Assembly: GCF_009299505.1 (NCBI RefSeq)
Contig: NZ_WBSM01000009.1
Location: forward strand, 62,001 to 126,000
Direction of reading: 5' to 3'
Length of the DNA stretch: 64,000 nt
Source of the DNA: Bifidobacterium ramosum
GTDB lineage: Bacteria; Actinomycetota; Actinomycetes; Actinomycetales; Bifidobacteriaceae
Shown here: piece after piece, positions 8,815 to 18,632 of the stretch
Position numbering within the stretch: position 1 is the stretch's first letter
Layout: each line of letters starts with the position of its first letter
Translations under genes and position numbers: made by a program
Notes under the pieces: generated by a model
Database searches by the model: none
What the model was told of the DNA's origin: nothing
The model's input: only the letters and a program-made list of their open reading frames with translations

Positions 8815-9915
8815 ATGACGGACGAAACCCAGGAACAGCAGCTGACCGCTGCCGGCAACGAAATGAGCGCGAGCTTCCTCGCGGCGAAGAAGCGTTCGGA
8901 CGAAACGCTCGCCAAGCTCGAGGCCGCCCCGGGCAAGTTCACCATGCTCACCGGCGATCGACCGACCGGACGCCTGCACCTCGGCCACTACTTCGGCTCC
9001 ATCCGCGAGCGCGTCGCCATGCAGGAACGCGGCGTCAACACCAACATCATCATCGCGGACTATCAGGTCATCACCGACCGCGACACCACCGAGCACATCC
9101 AGGACAACGTGCTTAACCTCGTGCTCGACTACATGGCCGCGGGCATCGACCCGAAGAAGACCATGATCTTCACGCACTCCGCCGTGCCGGCCGAAAACCA
9201 GCTTATGCTGCCGTTCCTCTCGCTCGTCACCGAGGCCGAGCTGCACCGCAATCCGACCGTCAAGTCCGAGATGGAGGCATCGGGCCACGCGCTGACCGGT
9301 CTGCTGTTGACCTACCCGGTGCATCAGGCATGCGACATCCTGTTCTGCAAGGCGAACGTCGTGCCGATCGGCAAGGACAACCTGCCGCACGTGGAGATCA
9401 CGCGCACCATCGCGCGCCGCTTCAACGAGCGCTACGCGAAGAAGCACCCGGTGTTCCCGGAGCCGGCCGCGATCCTGTCGGAGGCACCGGAGATCCCGGG
9501 CCTCGACGGCCGCAAGATGAGCAAGTCGTACGGCAACTCGATCATGCTGGGCGCGACCGCCGAGGCGACCGCGAAGCTCATTAAGAAGAGCCCGACCGAT
9601 TCCGAGCGCCGCATCACGTTCGATCCGATCGCCCGCCCGCAGGTGTCCGCGCTGCTGACCACCGCGGGGCTGGTGACCGGGCGCGACCCGAAGGAGATCG
9701 CCGAGGAGATCGGCGAGGCTGGCGCCGGCGCGCTCAAGGCGTATGTGATCGAATCCGTGAACGCGTTCCTCGCGCCGCATCGCGAGCGCCGCGCCGAGCT
9801 GGCGAAGGACATGGACTACGTGCGCGACGTGCTGCATGACGGCAACCAGCGCGCGAACGCCATCGCCGAGGAAACCCTCGAGCAGGTGCGCGAGGCCATG
9901 GGCATGAAGTACTGA
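8815..9915 (+). CDS. trpS: Tryptophanyl-tRNA synthetase
   Basis: A 366-residue class I aminoacyl-tRNA synthetase that charges tRNA-Trp. HIGH-type motif HLGH is at residues 55-58 within TGDRPTGRLHLGHYFGS, and KMSKS at 234-238 is followed by YGNS, as in TrpRS. The ATG at 8815 (MTDETQEQQL) is preceded by GGCGGGAATC; the longer frame from 8728 would add residues outside the family. It is monocistronic, ended by a clear intrinsic terminator, and divergent from DUF3073. Confidence 0.96.
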   Translation: MTDETQEQQLTAAGNEMSASFLAAKKRSDETLAKLEAAPGKFTMLTGDRPTGRLHLGHYFGSIRERVAMQERGVNTNIIIADYQVITDRDTTEHIQDNVLNLVLDYMAAGIDPKKTMIFTHSAVPAENQLMLPFLSLVTEAELHRNPTVKSEMEASGHALTGLLLTYPVHQACDILFCKANVVPIGKDNLPHVEITRTIARRFNERYAKKHPVFPEPAAILSEAPEIPGLDGRKMSKSYGNSIMLGATAEATAKLIKKSPTDSERRITFDPIARPQVSALLTTAGLVTGRDPKEIAEEIGEAGAGALKAYVIESVNAFLAPHRERRAELAKDMDYVRDVLHDGNQRANAIAEETLEQVREAMGMKY

Positions 9916-9952
9916 GCCTGAGCCAACTGGCCGGCCGACCGTCGCAATCGTA

Positions 9953-9991
9953 AATGGTCTGGCTCCGGGGAACCGGGGCCGGACCATTTTC
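9953..9991 (+). terminator. Intrinsic terminator of trpS
   Basis: AAATGGTCTGGCTCCGG and CCGGGGCCGGACCATTTT form a stable stem with a GGAA-type loop, followed by TTTTCTT. Confidence 0.85.
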
Positions 9992-10050
9992 TTATGGTGT
10001 TTCCAGCCCGGAAAGCAACCTGCGGATATACCTTGCGCACAGATATCGAG

Positions 10051-10248
10051 GCTTTCTGCAAACTAAGAGGCAGATTCGCGCACGTGCGGGGGTCTTTCTC
10101 CAAACTGAGAGGCAGTTGCCACCGGATTAACGACCCTTTTGGAGACATTTCGGGGGTATAGACACCCATTGCCTGCAGAACGGTTGCCTCTCAGTTTGGA
10201 GAAAGACCTCTGCGGAACAGCAAATCTGCCTCTCAGTTTGCGGAAAGC
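10051..10248. repeat. Family A composite palindromic repeat, copy 1
   Basis: Four copies of a 23-nt unit (consensus YCTTTCTCCAAACTGAGAGGCAG) lie at 10051-10073 and 10093-10115 in direct orientation and at 10184-10206 and 10226-10248 in inverted orientation, so the whole element can fold as two nested stems. The centre carries ATTTCGGGGGTATA (10147-10160). Copy 2 is at 13054-13250 in the opposite overall orientation. Between trpS and putP (9916-10451) nothing else is evident. Confidence 0.85.
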
Positions 10249-10451
10249 CCTCGCACGCATGCCCTACGGCACACGCCAGTCACACAGAACGCGACCGCGC
10301 AAGACCACAGTACGAGACGCACAAGCACAGGCCTGCCCCAAATCGGTACATTGTCACCAACCGATATCGTGCACGCACTTCTTTACATCCGCACTTCCGC
10401 ACTCGCATTGACAGGCAGCACGTCGGGTTCCGAGAACGAAACGGGAAGAAC

Positions 10452-12062
10452 ATGGGACTGAACGACTTCTGGATTTTGCTCGCAATGGGCATCTATTTCG
10501 CCGCGATGCTGTCCGTCGGATTCGCATTCTCCAAGCGCTCCAACTCGTCGTCTCAGGAATACTTCGCAGGTGGCCGCGGCGTCGGCCCGTGGCTCACCGC
10601 CTTGTCCGCCGAAGCGTCCGACATGTCCGGCTGGCTGCTCATGGGTCTGCCCGGCCTCGCCTATTTCACCGGCGCGGCCGACCCGATGTGGACCGCGGTC
10701 GGCCTCGCCGTCGGCACGTACCTCAACTGGAAGCTCGTCGCCCGCCGTCTACGCCGCTACTCGGTGGTCGCCGGCGACGCGATCACCATCCCCGACTTCT
10801 TCTCCAAACGCTACCACGACCGCGAAAACATCCTTTCTACGCTCGCCGCGTTCATCATCCTCGTGTTCTTCTGCGTATATGTGGGCAGCTGCTTCGTCAC
10901 GGTCGGCAAGCTGTTCGCCACCCTGTTCGGCTTCGACTACCACCTCATGATGATCCTCGGCGCGATGGTCGTGTTCGTGTACACCGTCGTCGGCGGTTAC
11001 CTGTCGGTGGTGGTGACCGACTTCATCCAGGGCATGCTCATGTTCTTCGCGCTGGCCGTGGTGTTCGTCGGTTCGGTCGTCTCGGCGGGTGGCATCGGCA
11101 ATACGGTCGCGTTCCTGCGCGCCATTCCGGGCTTCCTGTCGGGCACCGAGGTCGCGGTGCCGACGCTCAACGACCTTGGCGAGCAGATTATCCGCGACGG
11201 TCAGGCCGTGTTCTCCGCGCCGCGCGACTACGGCATCATCACCATCGTGTCCATGATGGCGTGGGGACTGGGCTATTTCGGCATGCCGCAGGTGCTGGTG
11301 CGGTTCCTGTCGATCCGCAGCGTGGAAGAGATTCGCAAGTCGCGCATCATCGCGACCTCGTGGTGCGTGCTGTCGCTGGCGTGCGGTGTATGCATTGGCC
11401 TGGTGGGCCGCGCGATGATGCCGACCGAATTCACGACTCAGGCCGCCGCGGAGAACGTGTTCATCGTGATCGCGCAGACGCTGCTGCCGAGCTTCCTGTG
11501 CGGCGTGGTGGTGTCAGGCATCTTCGCCGCGTCGATGAGTTCATCATCGTCCTATATGATCATCGGCGCGTCCGCGATGGCGGAGAACATCTTCCGTGGG
11601 GTGCTGCACCGACGCGCGACTGACCGGCAGGTGATGATGGTGGCGCGGGCCACGCTCGTGCTCATGTTTGTATTCGGCGTGATCGTGGCCTATGACCAGA
11701 ATTCCTCGATCTTCCAAGTCGTGTCCTATGCGTGGGCCGGATTGGGCGCGTCGTTCGGTCCGCTCATGCTGTGCTCGCTGTATTGGCGGCGCACCAATCG
11801 CGCGGGCGCGATCGCAGGCATGCTGGTGGGCACGGCCACCGTGCTGATCTGGCACGAGTTCGTCAAACCGCTGGGTGGGGTGTTCGCGATCTACGAGCTG
11901 CTGCCCGCGTTCGTGCTGTCGCTGGCCGCGATCATGGCGGTATCGCTCGCCACCGCCGCACCGAGCGACGAGGTGCTGTACGAGTTCGACCATTATCTCG
12001 ACTCGATCGGCACGATGGATGACGACGGACTCATCACCGCGGAGGTAGTGAACGAGCGGTAA
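10452..12062 (+). CDS. putP: Sodium/proline symporter
   Basis: A 536-residue SSS-family membrane transporter importing proline with sodium. About 13 hydrophobic segments are present. Family features include SSQEYFAGGRGVGPWLTALS near residue 35, the WLLMGLPG segment, TVVGGYLSVVVTDFIQG near 180 and SAMAENIF near 375. GGGAAGAAC precedes the ATG. Length matches PutP. Family-A repeats lie on both sides of putP plus the following gene. Proline is the most likely substrate; other SSS substrates cannot be ruled out. Confidence 0.9.
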   Translation: MGLNDFWILLAMGIYFAAMLSVGFAFSKRSNSSSQEYFAGGRGVGPWLTALSAEASDMSGWLLMGLPGLAYFTGAADPMWTAVGLAVGTYLNWKLVARRLRRYSVVAGDAITIPDFFSKRYHDRENILSTLAAFIILVFFCVYVGSCFVTVGKLFATLFGFDYHLMMILGAMVVFVYTVVGGYLSVVVTDFIQGMLMFFALAVVFVGSVVSAGGIGNTVAFLRAIPGFLSGTEVAVPTLNDLGEQIIRDGQAVFSAPRDYGIITIVSMMAWGLGYFGMPQVLVRFLSIRSVEEIRKSRIIATSWCVLSLACGVCIGLVGRAMMPTEFTTQAAAENVFIVIAQTLLPSFLCGVVVSGIFAASMSSSSSYMIIGASAMAENIFRGVLHRRATDRQVMMVARATLVLMFVFGVIVAYDQNSSIFQVVSYAWAGLGASFGPLMLCSLYWRRTNRAGAIAGMLVGTATVLIWHEFVKPLGGVFAIYELLPAFVLSLAAIMAVSLATAAPSDEVLYEFDHYLDSIGTMDDDGLITAEVVNER

Positions 12063-12139
12063 TTACCGAATTTGTCCACATATCCACAATTTTCCCGAGG
12101 CCGGTGGCGCGGCACACGTTGATCCCCTACGGTCGGAAT

Positions 12140-13069
12140 ATGACCGACGAATCGATCTCCCTGAAAGCGCTCACCGAGCTGAAAAACCTCCGCATGCAAG
12201 CGTGCGCCGAGTTGCAGAACCGCACCCGGCAGCCTCTGGTCTACACCCGTTCCACGGCGTTGGAACTGCTATCCATTGAGAAACCGAGAACCCCACGCAT
12301 GGAGAAACGGGACTCCGTGGCATGGGCCGTCGTCCCGTCGTTGCAGCGGCGATGCCACGTGCGCGGAGTGAAATATCTAGCGTGGACTGGTCCTCTTGAA
12401 ACACAGGTTGTTGGGCGGCATTACGAATGCGTGACGCCGGTCTGCGCGTGGGCGCATTATGCGGCGGTGCTGCCATTGGACGAGTTGATCGTGCTTGGCG
12501 AATCGATGATGCGCCGCGATAAACGGCTCAAGCGCGCTGAAATCGATGATTTTGTCCGATTCATCGCCGGTGCTGATCGTTTTGAGGGCATACGCCGATG
12601 CCGGTTGGCATTACGTGTGATCCGCGAGAACACCGATTCGTCGATGGAGACACGCACCCGACTTGCGTTGATGCGCTACGGGCTGCCGGCCCCTGATGTC
12701 AACTACGAACTCACGGTGGCAGGAACCTCGCGGTCGTTGTATCTCGACATGGCATATCCGACGCTGAAAATCGCCATCGAATATGACGGCAATCATCACC
12801 GGTTCAGTAGCGATCAGGTGTTGCGGGATGACAAACGCCGGGACATGATCGAAGCAATGGGATGGCGGTACCTCAAAGTTACATTCGTGGATCTGAGTAA
12901 CGAACGCGCCGAGGAGGAACTGAGCCAGCGGGTGGCCACCGCCATGGAAAAGGTGCTGCGGATCCCCGTACCGCTGGAACCACGGCTCGCGATCGAGCAG
13001 GTATGTGACGGACACCGGCTGAAGCGCAAGCCAATTTGGGAACACCGTGCTAGGCTTTTCGCAAACTGA
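12140..13069 (+). CDS. DUF559/PDDEXK-type endonuclease-domain protein
   Basis: About 309 residues from ATG 12140 (MTDESISLKA); a GTG at 12104 is an alternative in-frame start. The C-terminal part (about 205-290) has the DUF559/Vsr-like pattern: DMAYPTLKIAIEYDGNHH, then DDKRRDMIEAMGWRYLKV, with the D...E-x-D arrangement of PDDEXK nucleases. The N-terminal region resembles the AbiEi-associated proteins common in actinobacteria but shows no clear HTH. Biological role unknown. The last codons (LFAN and the TGA) come from family-A repeat sequence, so the repeat has set the C-terminus. Confidence 0.7.
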   Translation: MTDESISLKALTELKNLRMQACAELQNRTRQPLVYTRSTALELLSIEKPRTPRMEKRDSVAWAVVPSLQRRCHVRGVKYLAWTGPLETQVVGRHYECVTPVCAWAHYAAVLPLDELIVLGESMMRRDKRLKRAEIDDFVRFIAGADRFEGIRRCRLALRVIRENTDSSMETRTRLALMRYGLPAPDVNYELTVAGTSRSLYLDMAYPTLKIAIEYDGNHHRFSSDQVLRDDKRRDMIEAMGWRYLKVTFVDLSNERAEEELSQRVATAMEKVLRIPVPLEPRLAIEQVCDGHRLKRKPIWEHRARLFAN

Positions 13070-13250
13070 GAGGCAGATTTCACGGTTGATCGAAGTCTTT
13101 CTTCAATCTGAGAGGCAGACATTTCGGAATGTCATCCTTAATATACCCCCGAAATCGTCGGAGAAGGGATGCATCCTAAGGATGCCTGCCTCTCAGTTTG
13201 AAGAAAGACCACTGCAAGGAGCCCAATCCGCCTCTCAGTTTCAAGAAGGC
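13054..13250. repeat. Family A composite palindromic repeat, copy 2
   Basis: Units at 13054-13076 and 13096-13118 (direct) and 13186-13208 and 13228-13250 (inverted) match family A. The centre has TATACCCCCGAAAT (13142-13155), the reverse complement of the copy-1 centre, so the two elements face each other across putP and the DUF559 gene. ACATTTCGGAATGT is an extra small palindrome. Confidence 0.85.
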
Positions 13251-13266
13251 GGAGGCTCCTAACGAC

Positions 13267-15291
13267 TCAGATGTCGTAGCGCCAGGATTTGTCGGTGATG
13301 ACGCGGGCCATCGCCAGACCGATGGGCAGGCAAATGATGACCATGAACGCGCGGAACGCCCAGTCAAGCGCGTTCAGCGTCTGGAAGCTGCCGAGGTACC
13401 ACATCGCGCGGTACATATACAGGCCCGGAACCATGATGACGATCGACGGCACGGTCAGGCAGATGCGCGGATAGCCGAGATGCGGCGGCAGCCACCCCTT
13501 GCGCACCGAGGAACGCCACACGGTCGCCAAAATACCGGCCAGGAACGCGCCGATGAACGCGCCCGCCTCGGCCGGCACGCCCATGTCCACGATCTCGAGG
13601 CGCAGCGTGTCAGTGATCATGCCGATCACGGCGGCCGTCAGGCACATGCGCTGCGGCGAGTTGAACATCACGGAGAAGCCCCACACACCAAGGAACGCGA
13701 ACAGTGCGCGCAGCAGCATGTTAACCCACGGATTGAGCCCGAGCGGCTCGAATCCCTGCGGGTTGAGGTGCACGATCGTGGCGACCATCCAGCCGGCAAG
13801 AGTGGCCATGAGGATGATGCACAGCACGTAGGTCACGCGCTGCACGCCGGAAGGGAAGTCGATCTTGGCCATGTCAAGCCCGCCCGTGATGAGCGGGAAT
13901 CCGGGGATGACGAACAGCATCGCGCCGATGTACGCAGTGTCGTGCTGCAGCGCGACCGGGTCGAACAGGCCGATGAGTCGCAGCGTGCCCGTGCACGCGA
14001 GCGCCGCAACCGCCACGCATACGAACGTGACGAAGAACTGGTTGAGATGCCGCTTGAACAGGACGCGGCGCAGCCAGTGGCCGAGCCCGGCGCCGACGAA
14101 CGCGCCGACCATGTCGTACGGGCCGCCGCCGAGCAGGAACACGAAGGATGCGCAGGCGATCGCGGAGGCGAGGCCGGCGAAGGCGGGGGAGTAGAGCGGT
14201 TTGCGCCGTTCGATCATGTCGAGCCGCTGGTGGGCCTGCCGCACGGTGATGCCGGGGCGGCCGGTGACGCGTTCCTTGCCGACGTGGTCGAAGTGTTCGG
14301 CGTATTCGCCCTTCGGCGGCTTGTGCGCGTGCCTGCGCGCGTCGGGCGCGGATGGGATGAAGCCGCCGTCCGGAGCCGGACGATGCTTGACGTGGTCGCT
14401 GATCGTTCGGTGTTCCGCAGACGGCTGGCCAGATGACCGGTTGGCCGTCTGAACCGGAGATGCCGATGCCACTGACTCGGCGATGTCCGGACGGGCGTCG
14501 CCGGAAATCCGATAATCCTCGGCCGATGCGCCGGCCTGCGCCGCCTCGGCTTCTTCCGCCTGTTCGACGGCCGCCCGCGCGGCGAGCGACTGGGTCATCG
14601 CGGACTGCGACCAGTCGGTTTCGTGCACGTCGAGCTGCTGTGCGATCGGCTCGCCCGGATCGGCATGCCGGCTGGCGGCCTCGAGCGCGTCAAGCACGGC
14701 GTCCTGCCCGGGCTCGACGGCGCTGCCGGTGGAAGTCGCCGAATCCGCGTCCTTGTCGTGCTTCTCCTCCTCGCGCAGCTGCTTGGCCAGTTCGGCCGAG
14801 ACCTGCGAGGCGTCCTTGGTGTCGAGGTGCTGCATGAGTCCCTTCGACACTTCGGGCCGGCTGTGGTACATGGAGTCCTCGCCGAGGTTGACGCTGAACC
14901 AGTCGGCAAAATGTTCGAGCAGCCAGATGCGTTCGGTGTTGACGCCCGTGGACGGCAGGTCGATGACTTCGGTGATGCGGTCCTTGCCGTCGGTGCAGGC
15001 GGCTTCGATGTCGGTGAGGTTGACGTCGGCGCGCACGTGCACGCCGAGCGGGTAGGCGATGCGGTGCATCATCTCGCGCACGCGGAACGATCCGGTGCCG
15101 GCCGACAGGTCGAGCAGGCCGACGCGTACGATGACGCTGGCCTTGGCGGCGATGCCCGCTTCGGTGATGGGTTTGTCCCAGTCGCGTTCGATGTCTTCCA
15201 TGTCGAGCGGGATGGAGTGCGTGTGGAAATGCTGTACTGCGGCGGCGCTGCTTTCGCCGTCCTCTCGTTCGTATTGATGCCCTTGACTCAC
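13267..15291 (-). CDS. Threonine/serine exporter family protein (ThrE-like)
   Basis: A 674-residue membrane protein. The N-terminal cytoplasmic ThrE domain (about 40-170, KASVIVRVGLLDLSAGTGSFRV... type) is followed by a long acidic/Ala-rich linker (170-340) and about ten hydrophobic segments from 360 to the end, e.g. LIPG-like MLFVIPGFPLITGGLDMAK and ICLTVPSIVIMVPGLYMYR. The two-domain layout matches actinobacterial ThrE exporters (ThrE plus ThrE_2 regions). The chosen start is GTG at 15291; an internal ATG near 15201 is possible. It is divergent from ppc. Substrate is inferred from the family. Confidence 0.85.
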   Translation of the reverse strand: MSQGHQYEREDGESSAAAVQHFHTHSIPLDMEDIERDWDKPITEAGIAAKASVIVRVGLLDLSAGTGSFRVREMMHRIAYPLGVHVRADVNLTDIEAACTDGKDRITEVIDLPSTGVNTERIWLLEHFADWFSVNLGEDSMYHSRPEVSKGLMQHLDTKDASQVSAELAKQLREEEKHDKDADSATSTGSAVEPGQDAVLDALEAASRHADPGEPIAQQLDVHETDWSQSAMTQSLAARAAVEQAEEAEAAQAGASAEDYRISGDARPDIAESVASASPVQTANRSSGQPSAEHRTISDHVKHRPAPDGGFIPSAPDARRHAHKPPKGEYAEHFDHVGKERVTGRPGITVRQAHQRLDMIERRKPLYSPAFAGLASAIACASFVFLLGGGPYDMVGAFVGAGLGHWLRRVLFKRHLNQFFVTFVCVAVAALACTGTLRLIGLFDPVALQHDTAYIGAMLFVIPGFPLITGGLDMAKIDFPSGVQRVTYVLCIILMATLAGWMVATIVHLNPQGFEPLGLNPWVNMLLRALFAFLGVWGFSVMFNSPQRMCLTAAVIGMITDTLRLEIVDMGVPAEAGAFIGAFLAGILATVWRSSVRKGWLPPHLGYPRICLTVPSIVIMVPGLYMYRAMWYLGSFQTLNALDWAFRAFMVIICLPIGLAMARVITDKSWRYDI

Positions 15292-15598
15292 GCTTTCAGG
15301 TTTACCGCGCGGCGTGGGCGAGTGCGACGATGGTCATATTTAAGTCCATATCGTGGATGGTTGCATCTCATATTCACACCTTGTCCCCATGAGCCGCCTT
15401 CGCGCAATCGAACACGAACCCATGTTCGCATCCCACAACCCGAACCCCGTAACGAAAGTGTCGATAACCCGGTCATACAATAGCCCCACAACCGTTGAAC
15501 CAACGGCTTTGGGTTCGCAACGACCGACTAACACAACCGTGGAGGAGCCGCGGATGGTCGGCAGACCGAACAACCGGGAGTTCAGCAAAGGAGGTCTG
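15292..15598. promoter_or_regulatory. Divergent gap between the exporter and ppc
   Basis: This 307-bp gap should hold promoters for both genes. TACAAT near 15476 is a possible -10 for ppc, without a convincing -35. No other structure is evident. Confidence 0.3.
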
Positions 15599-18352
15599 AT
15601 GACAACTAATGATCAGCAGATCACGCCCGCCGACGCCACGATCGTGACGTCCGGTCTGGGGACCAAAGGCCCCGAAGAGCGTGATCTTCCCGAGTCGCTC
15701 AAATACGACATGGATCTGTGTCTGCGCATTCTGCGCGACGTTTTGGGCGAATTCGATCCCGAACTTCTCTCCACATTCGACACGGTGCGCAATTACGCCG
15801 TGGAGGCCAGCGCCGAGCATTTCGAAGGCATGCTTGACCCGAATCCCGATCAGGACGGGCTCAAGAAGGCCGTGGAGACCATCGACAACATGTCGCTGCA
15901 CGACGCGCAGCTGCTCGCCCGCGCGTTCACCACGTACTTCCATCTGGCGAACCTGAGCGAGGAGAACTATCGCGTCTCCGTGCTGCGCCAGCGTGAGAAC
16001 GAGGTCTCCGGCGATCAGGCGTACGATCCGGTGAACGAGATGACCTCCGCCTACCACCAGCTCATCAACGAGATGGGTCCGGCCAAGGCGAAGGATCTGC
16101 TCGAAAAGCTCGAGTTCCATCCGGTGTTCACCGCGCATCCGACCGAAGCCCGCCGCAAGGCTGTCGAAGGCAAGATCCGCCGCATCGCCGAACTGCTCGA
16201 GGAGCATCGCACGCTCGGCGGTTCCGACCGCAAGGAGAACAGCCGTCGTCTGTACAACGAGATCGACGCCCTGTTCCGCACTTCGCCGATCGCGCTCAAG
16301 AAGCCGACCCCGGTTGAGGAAGCCGATACGATCCTCGACATCTTCGACAACACGCTGTTCCACACGATTCCGGCCGTCTACCGTCGTTTTGACGACTGGG
16401 TCCTTGGCGACAAGGCCGGCCTCGTCGAGCCGGTGTGCCCCGCGTTCTTCCATCCGGGCAGCTGGATCGGCTCCGACCGCGACGGCAACCCGAACGTCAC
16501 CGCGAAGGTCAGCCGTCAGGTCGCCCGCAAGTTCTCCGATCACGTGATCGCCGCGCTTGAGGAGGCCACCCGCACGGTCGGCCGCAACTTGACGATGGAA
16601 TCCGGTACCACCCCGCCGAGCGCCGAACTGCTCAACCTCTGGAACCACCAGAAGGAGATGAGCGAGCGTCTGACCGACAAGGCCGCGCTGATCTCCACCA
16701 AGGAGATGCACCGCGCCGTCATGCTGGTCATGGCCGATCGTCTGCACTACACGATCGAACGCGACGCCGATCTCATGTACCATTCATCCGACGACTTCCT
16801 CGCCGACCTCAAGGTCGTCCAGCGTTCGCTGGCCGACGCCGGCGCGAAGCGTTCCGCCTACGGTCCGCTGCAGGATCTGATCTGGCAGACCGAGACGTTC
16901 GGCTTCCACATGGTCGAGATGGAGTTCCGCCAGCATTCCGTCGTGCACGCGCGTGCGCTCGAGGACATCCGCGAGCACGGCCTGCACGGCGAGCGTGGCC
17001 CGCTGCAGCCGATGACGCACGAGGTGCTCGACACATTCCGCGCGCTCGGCTCGATCCAGAAGCGCAACGGCATCAAGGCCGCGCGCCGCTACATCATCTC
17101 GTTCACGAAGTCCGCGCAGAACGTGCGCGACGTGTATGAGCTGAACCGTCTCGCGTTCGCGCACCCCGAGGACGTGCCGACCATCGACGTGATCCCGCTG
17201 TTCGAACAGCTTGAGGATCTGGAGCATTCGGTGGACGTGCTCGAGGAGATCGTCAAGATCCCCGAAGTGCAGGCTCGCCTGAAGGCCACCGGCAACAAGA
17301 TGGAGGTCATGCTCGGCTACTCCGATTCCTCGAAGGACGCCGGCCCGACCACCGCCACCCTCGCGCTGCACTCCGCCGAACAGCGGATCGTCGCGTGGGC
17401 CGAGGGCCACAAGATCGACCTGACGCTATTCCACGGCCGTGGCGGCGCCGTTGGCCGTGGCGGCGGCCCCGCGAACCGCGCGGTGCTGGCCCAGCCGAAG
17501 GGTTCCGTGAACTGCCGCTTCAAGCTGACCGAGCAGGGCGAGGTGATCTTCGCCCGTTACGGCAACCCGATCCTGGCCGTGCGCCACATCGAGTCCGTCG
17601 CCGCCGCGACACTGCTGCAGTCCGCGCCGAGCGTCGAGAAGACGAACACCGAGATGACCGCGAAGTACGCGGACATGACGGCGAAGCTGGACGAGGCCGC
17701 GCACAACCGCTTCCTCGACCTGCTGCAGACCCCGGACTTCGCGCCGTGGTTCTCGACCGTCACGCCGCTGACCGAGGTCGGCCTGCTGCCGATTGGCTCG
17801 CGTCCGGCCAAGCGCGGCCTGGGTGCGAAGTCGCTCGACGATCTGCGTACGATCCCGTGGGTGTTCTCGTGGGCGCAGGCGCGCATCAACCTGGCCGCGT
17901 GGTACGGCCTGGGCACCGCGTGCGAGCAGTTCGGCGATCTCGAGACGCTGCGCGCGGCGTACGAGGAGTGGCCTCTGTTCTCGACGTTCATCGACAACAT
18001 CGAGATGTCGCTGGCCAAGACCGACGAGCGCATCGCGAAGATGTACCTCGCGCTCGGCGACAACGACGAGCTGTCGAAGAAGGTGCTTGACGAGATGGAG
18101 CTGACCACGAAGTGGGTGCTCAAGATCGTCAACGACAAGTGGCCGCTGCAGCACCGTCACGTGCTCGGCCAGGCGATCCGCGTGCGTTCCCCGTACGTCG
18201 ACGCACTGTCCGTCACGCAGGTGCTTGCGCTGCGTTCACTGCGTAAGAAGGTGGACAAGGAAGAGCTCAGCCAGAGCCAGCAGGCCGGCTTCATCTACCT
18301 CATCCTCTGCACCGTTTCGGGCGTCGCCGCCGGCCTCCAGAACACGGGCTGA
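15599..18352 (+). CDS. ppc: Phosphoenolpyruvate carboxylase
   Basis: A 917-residue cytoplasmic enzyme that converts phosphoenolpyruvate and bicarbonate to oxaloacetate, the main anaplerotic step in bacteria lacking a full TCA cycle. The catalytic His180 lies in VFTAHPTEARRK. Also visible are GSDRDGNPNVT, SDSSKDAG, the mobile-loop signature FHGRGGAVGRGGGP, and the canonical C-terminal QNTG. AAAGGAGGT sits 5 nt before ATG 15599, which decides the start; the upstream frame is not conserved. A row of hairpins follows. Confidence 0.97.
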   Translation: MTTNDQQITPADATIVTSGLGTKGPEERDLPESLKYDMDLCLRILRDVLGEFDPELLSTFDTVRNYAVEASAEHFEGMLDPNPDQDGLKKAVETIDNMSLHDAQLLARAFTTYFHLANLSEENYRVSVLRQRENEVSGDQAYDPVNEMTSAYHQLINEMGPAKAKDLLEKLEFHPVFTAHPTEARRKAVEGKIRRIAELLEEHRTLGGSDRKENSRRLYNEIDALFRTSPIALKKPTPVEEADTILDIFDNTLFHTIPAVYRRFDDWVLGDKAGLVEPVCPAFFHPGSWIGSDRDGNPNVTAKVSRQVARKFSDHVIAALEEATRTVGRNLTMESGTTPPSAELLNLWNHQKEMSERLTDKAALISTKEMHRAVMLVMADRLHYTIERDADLMYHSSDDFLADLKVVQRSLADAGAKRSAYGPLQDLIWQTETFGFHMVEMEFRQHSVVHARALEDIREHGLHGERGPLQPMTHEVLDTFRALGSIQKRNGIKAARRYIISFTKSAQNVRDVYELNRLAFAHPEDVPTIDVIPLFEQLEDLEHSVDVLEEIVKIPEVQARLKATGNKMEVMLGYSDSSKDAGPTTATLALHSAEQRIVAWAEGHKIDLTLFHGRGGAVGRGGGPANRAVLAQPKGSVNCRFKLTEQGEVIFARYGNPILAVRHIESVAAATLLQSAPSVEKTNTEMTAKYADMTAKLDEAAHNRFLDLLQTPDFAPWFSTVTPLTEVGLLPIGSRPAKRGLGAKSLDDLRTIPWVFSWAQARINLAAWYGLGTACEQFGDLETLRAAYEEWPLFSTFIDNIEMSLAKTDERIAKMYLALGDNDELSKKVLDEMELTTKWVLKIVNDKWPLQHRHVLGQAIRVRSPYVDALSVTQVLALRSLRKKVDKEELSQSQQAGFIYLILCTVSGVAAGLQNTG

Positions 18353-18361
18353 CGTTTGCGT

Positions 18362-18549
18362 CGGTGTATCGCAACTCGCGTTGCGATACACCGGTTGGGA
18401 AGCCCAGTGGGCTTCCCAACACGCAAACGTAGCGGTTGTTCTGCGTTATAGCGAAGCGCACGCAGAACAACCGCAGCACAGCAAGCCTTCCGCTCTCCCA
18501 GCGGAAGGCTTTCCTTTTCCCGCCCAGCTCCCCTCTCCGAGGGGAGCTG
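18362..18549 (+). terminator. Five successive hairpins downstream of ppc
   Basis: Hairpins lie at 18362-18393 (arms CGGTGTATCGCAA), 18394-18420 (GTTGGGAAGCCC), 18432-18474 (GCGGTTGTTCTGCG), 18483-18511 (AAGCCTTCCGCT, followed by TCCTTTTCC) and 18525-18549 (CAGCTCCCC). The fourth is the best intrinsic terminator. The stem sequences differ from each other. Confidence 0.75.
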
Positions 18550-18632
18550 TCGAACGCAGTGAGACTGAGGGGAGCAGCCCGGCCAGTCCAGAGTTCCCCG
18601 CAGCGAAGGGAGCCACGCTCACACCCCCATCC

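Noticed and set aside
10063..10260. 65-aa frame with repeated KLRGR-like segments
   Set aside because: The apparent protein repeat is only the translation of the family-A palindromic units.
13198..14436. 412-aa His/Asp/Arg-rich frame opposite the ThrE-like gene
   Set aside because: Antisense shadow of the exporter; the opposite frame has membrane segments and family motifs.
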